64,000 bases of DNA, from the NCBI RefSeq assembly GCF_004801315.1, contig NZ_SSNW01000001.1, positions 124,001 to 188,000 of the forward strand, read 5' to 3'. Below are positions 63,412 to 64,000 of this stretch, piece after piece. The position numbers and the translations under genes are program-made. Positions within the stretch are counted from its first letter, which is position 1; every line of letters begins with the position of its first letter. Source of the stretch: Deinococcus sp. Arct2-2. Its GTDB lineage: Bacteria > Deinococcota > Deinococci > Deinococcales > Deinococcaceae. Below the pieces are notes generated by a model. The model was given only the letters and a program-made list of their open reading frames with translations, was not told where the DNA came from and ran no database searches.

Positions 63412-63723
63412 CTAAGAACGCTTTAAGAACGGGCTGGAGTTGTCGGTGCGGGCTTTCCAATCGGTGCGGTGGCGCAGTGCCGAATGGACGGCCACGAGTA
63501 AGGCCACCACAACCGCGCCCAGTCCCGCCGCCAGTAACCCGGTTGCCACCGACACGGCGAGGCCCAGCATCAATCCGACGAGGGCCGCCCCAGCAATCCA
63601 GCCCCAACGTTTGGTCAGACTGAGCCAAGCACAGCGCCGCAAATAGGTGTAATTGAGCGTACCGAATACGAAAGTCAAATCTTTCAATCGTGAGAATAAA
63701 CCAAGCCGTGTTAAAAAAGTCAT
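63412..63723 (-). CDS. Hypothetical small membrane protein
   Basis: A 103-residue protein with a basic N-terminal segment (TRLGLFSRLKDLTFVFG), two membrane helices (WIAGAALVGLMLGLAVSVATGLLAAGLGAVVVALLVAVH) and a charged C-terminus. I do not recognise the family. The 5' part is more AT-rich than the genome. TAATAT (63741-63736, minus) is a good -10 box 12 nt upstream of the ATG. Confidence 0.7.
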   Translation of the reverse strand: MTFLTRLGLFSRLKDLTFVFGTLNYTYLRRCAWLSLTKRWGWIAGAALVGLMLGLAVSVATGLLAAGLGAVVVALLVAVHSALRHRTDWKARTDNSSPFLKRS

Positions 63724-63795
63724 AAGATTGGCGTCATATTACGCAGAGTTTTTTATAGAAAAGGAATGCAGATCACGAAAATCTTACAATAAATC

Positions 63796-63849
63796 GGGTA
63801 GGGCTGGGCCAGATAGGAAACCGCTTCTCTATCTGGCCCAGCCCTACCC
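63796..63849 (-). terminator. Long perfect hairpin downstream of the last gene
   Basis: Arms at 63796-63816 and 63829-63849 are perfectly complementary over 21 bp around a 12-nt loop. It begins 9 nt after the stop of the 63858 gene on the minus strand. No immediate T-run follows, so it may stabilise the mRNA 3' end as much as terminate. Confidence 0.6.
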
Positions 63850-63857
63850 CCTGTCGT

Positions 63858-64000
63858 TTACGGCAGCTTTTTGGCTACCGTGTCGTACATATAATTCACG
63901 AACTCCGAGCGCTTTTGCAGCAAAATGCTGATGCCGAAGTCCTCGCGTGCCGACATCTTTTGGCCGCCTGGCAGCTCGAAGTCTAAGCGCCCGCCGAGTT
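63858..64000 (-). CDS. Unidentified protein, C-terminal end only
   Basis: The minus-strand frame from the window edge encodes LGGRLDFELPGGQKMSAREDF followed by a helical end (GISILLQKRSEFVNYMYDTVAKKLP) and stops at TAA 63860-63858. The rest lies outside the window. I do not recognise it. Confidence 0.7.
   Translation of the reverse strand, partial: LGGRLDFELPGGQKMSAREDFGISILLQKRSEFVNYMYDTVAKKLP

Overview
The window looks like chromosomal DNA from a Deinococcus-type bacterium. It is GC-rich, and the gene families point that way: a TIGR03492-like lipid-A-disaccharide-synthase-related protein, KTSC, GerMN and 3D-domain proteins. Many genes have a TANNNT -10 box only 5-7 nt upstream of the start codon, the leaderless-mRNA pattern known from Deinococcus. 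Almost everything is housekeeping or envelope biology. There is no phage, CRISPR array, rRNA operon or conjugative island. Two insertion sequences and a set of short interspersed repeats are the only mobile DNA.

Layout. 1-2810: two tandem von Willebrand A (VWA) lipoprotein genes. The second is destroyed by an IS4-type element with a clear 9-bp target duplication, an in-frame amber codon and a poly-A frameshift. 2858-10034 (minus): GNAT acetyltransferase, KTSC protein, Rieske protein, and a cytochrome c maturation cluster (ccmC-D-E-F-G-H and a CcmI-like protein fused to a cytochrome c domain). 10522-20404: lipoprotein, citrate synthase, YbjN-like protein, metallo-hydrolases, a PQQ beta-propeller, tRNA-Ala(CGC), IMP dehydrogenase and a hemolysin-III family protein. 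20526-25313 (minus): site-2 protease, a degenerate site-2-protease paralogue, CCA-adding enzyme, HtrA protease and Hsp33. 25626-33202: oligopeptide-type solute-binding lipoprotein, an IS630-type element, a NarL-type response regulator, a LpxB-related glycosyltransferase, an alpha/beta hydrolase and small proteins. 33517-38165: leuS with a candidate leader-peptide attenuator, GNAT, hpt and trpC.

38169-46733: a secreted lysozyme-fold-like protein, a MalEFG-type sugar ABC transporter with two LacI-type operator-like sites, gatA, truB and small proteins. 46730-52434: RsuA/RluB-type pseudouridine synthase, RNase P RNA, a DUF423 protein and the start of a division cluster (mraZ-rsmH-ftsL-like-PBP), with MraZ-box-like repeats upstream. 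52435-64000: an AT-rich stretch, a 3D-domain protein, an alpha-amylase, an NTF2-like small protein, SMC, a GerMN protein, an N-acetylmuramoyl-L-alanine amidase homologue lacking its zinc ligands, SmpB, an SDR, a small membrane protein and the 3' end of one more gene.

The most promising observations are these. (1) The leuS leader: a leaderless 13-residue reading frame overlaps mutually exclusive antiterminator and terminator hairpins. (2) A CcmI-type maturation factor that carries its own CXXCH haem domain. (3) Two catalytically degenerate homologues, an amidase and a site-2 protease, kept as intact frames in operons. (4) Twin operator-like sites around the malE promoter.
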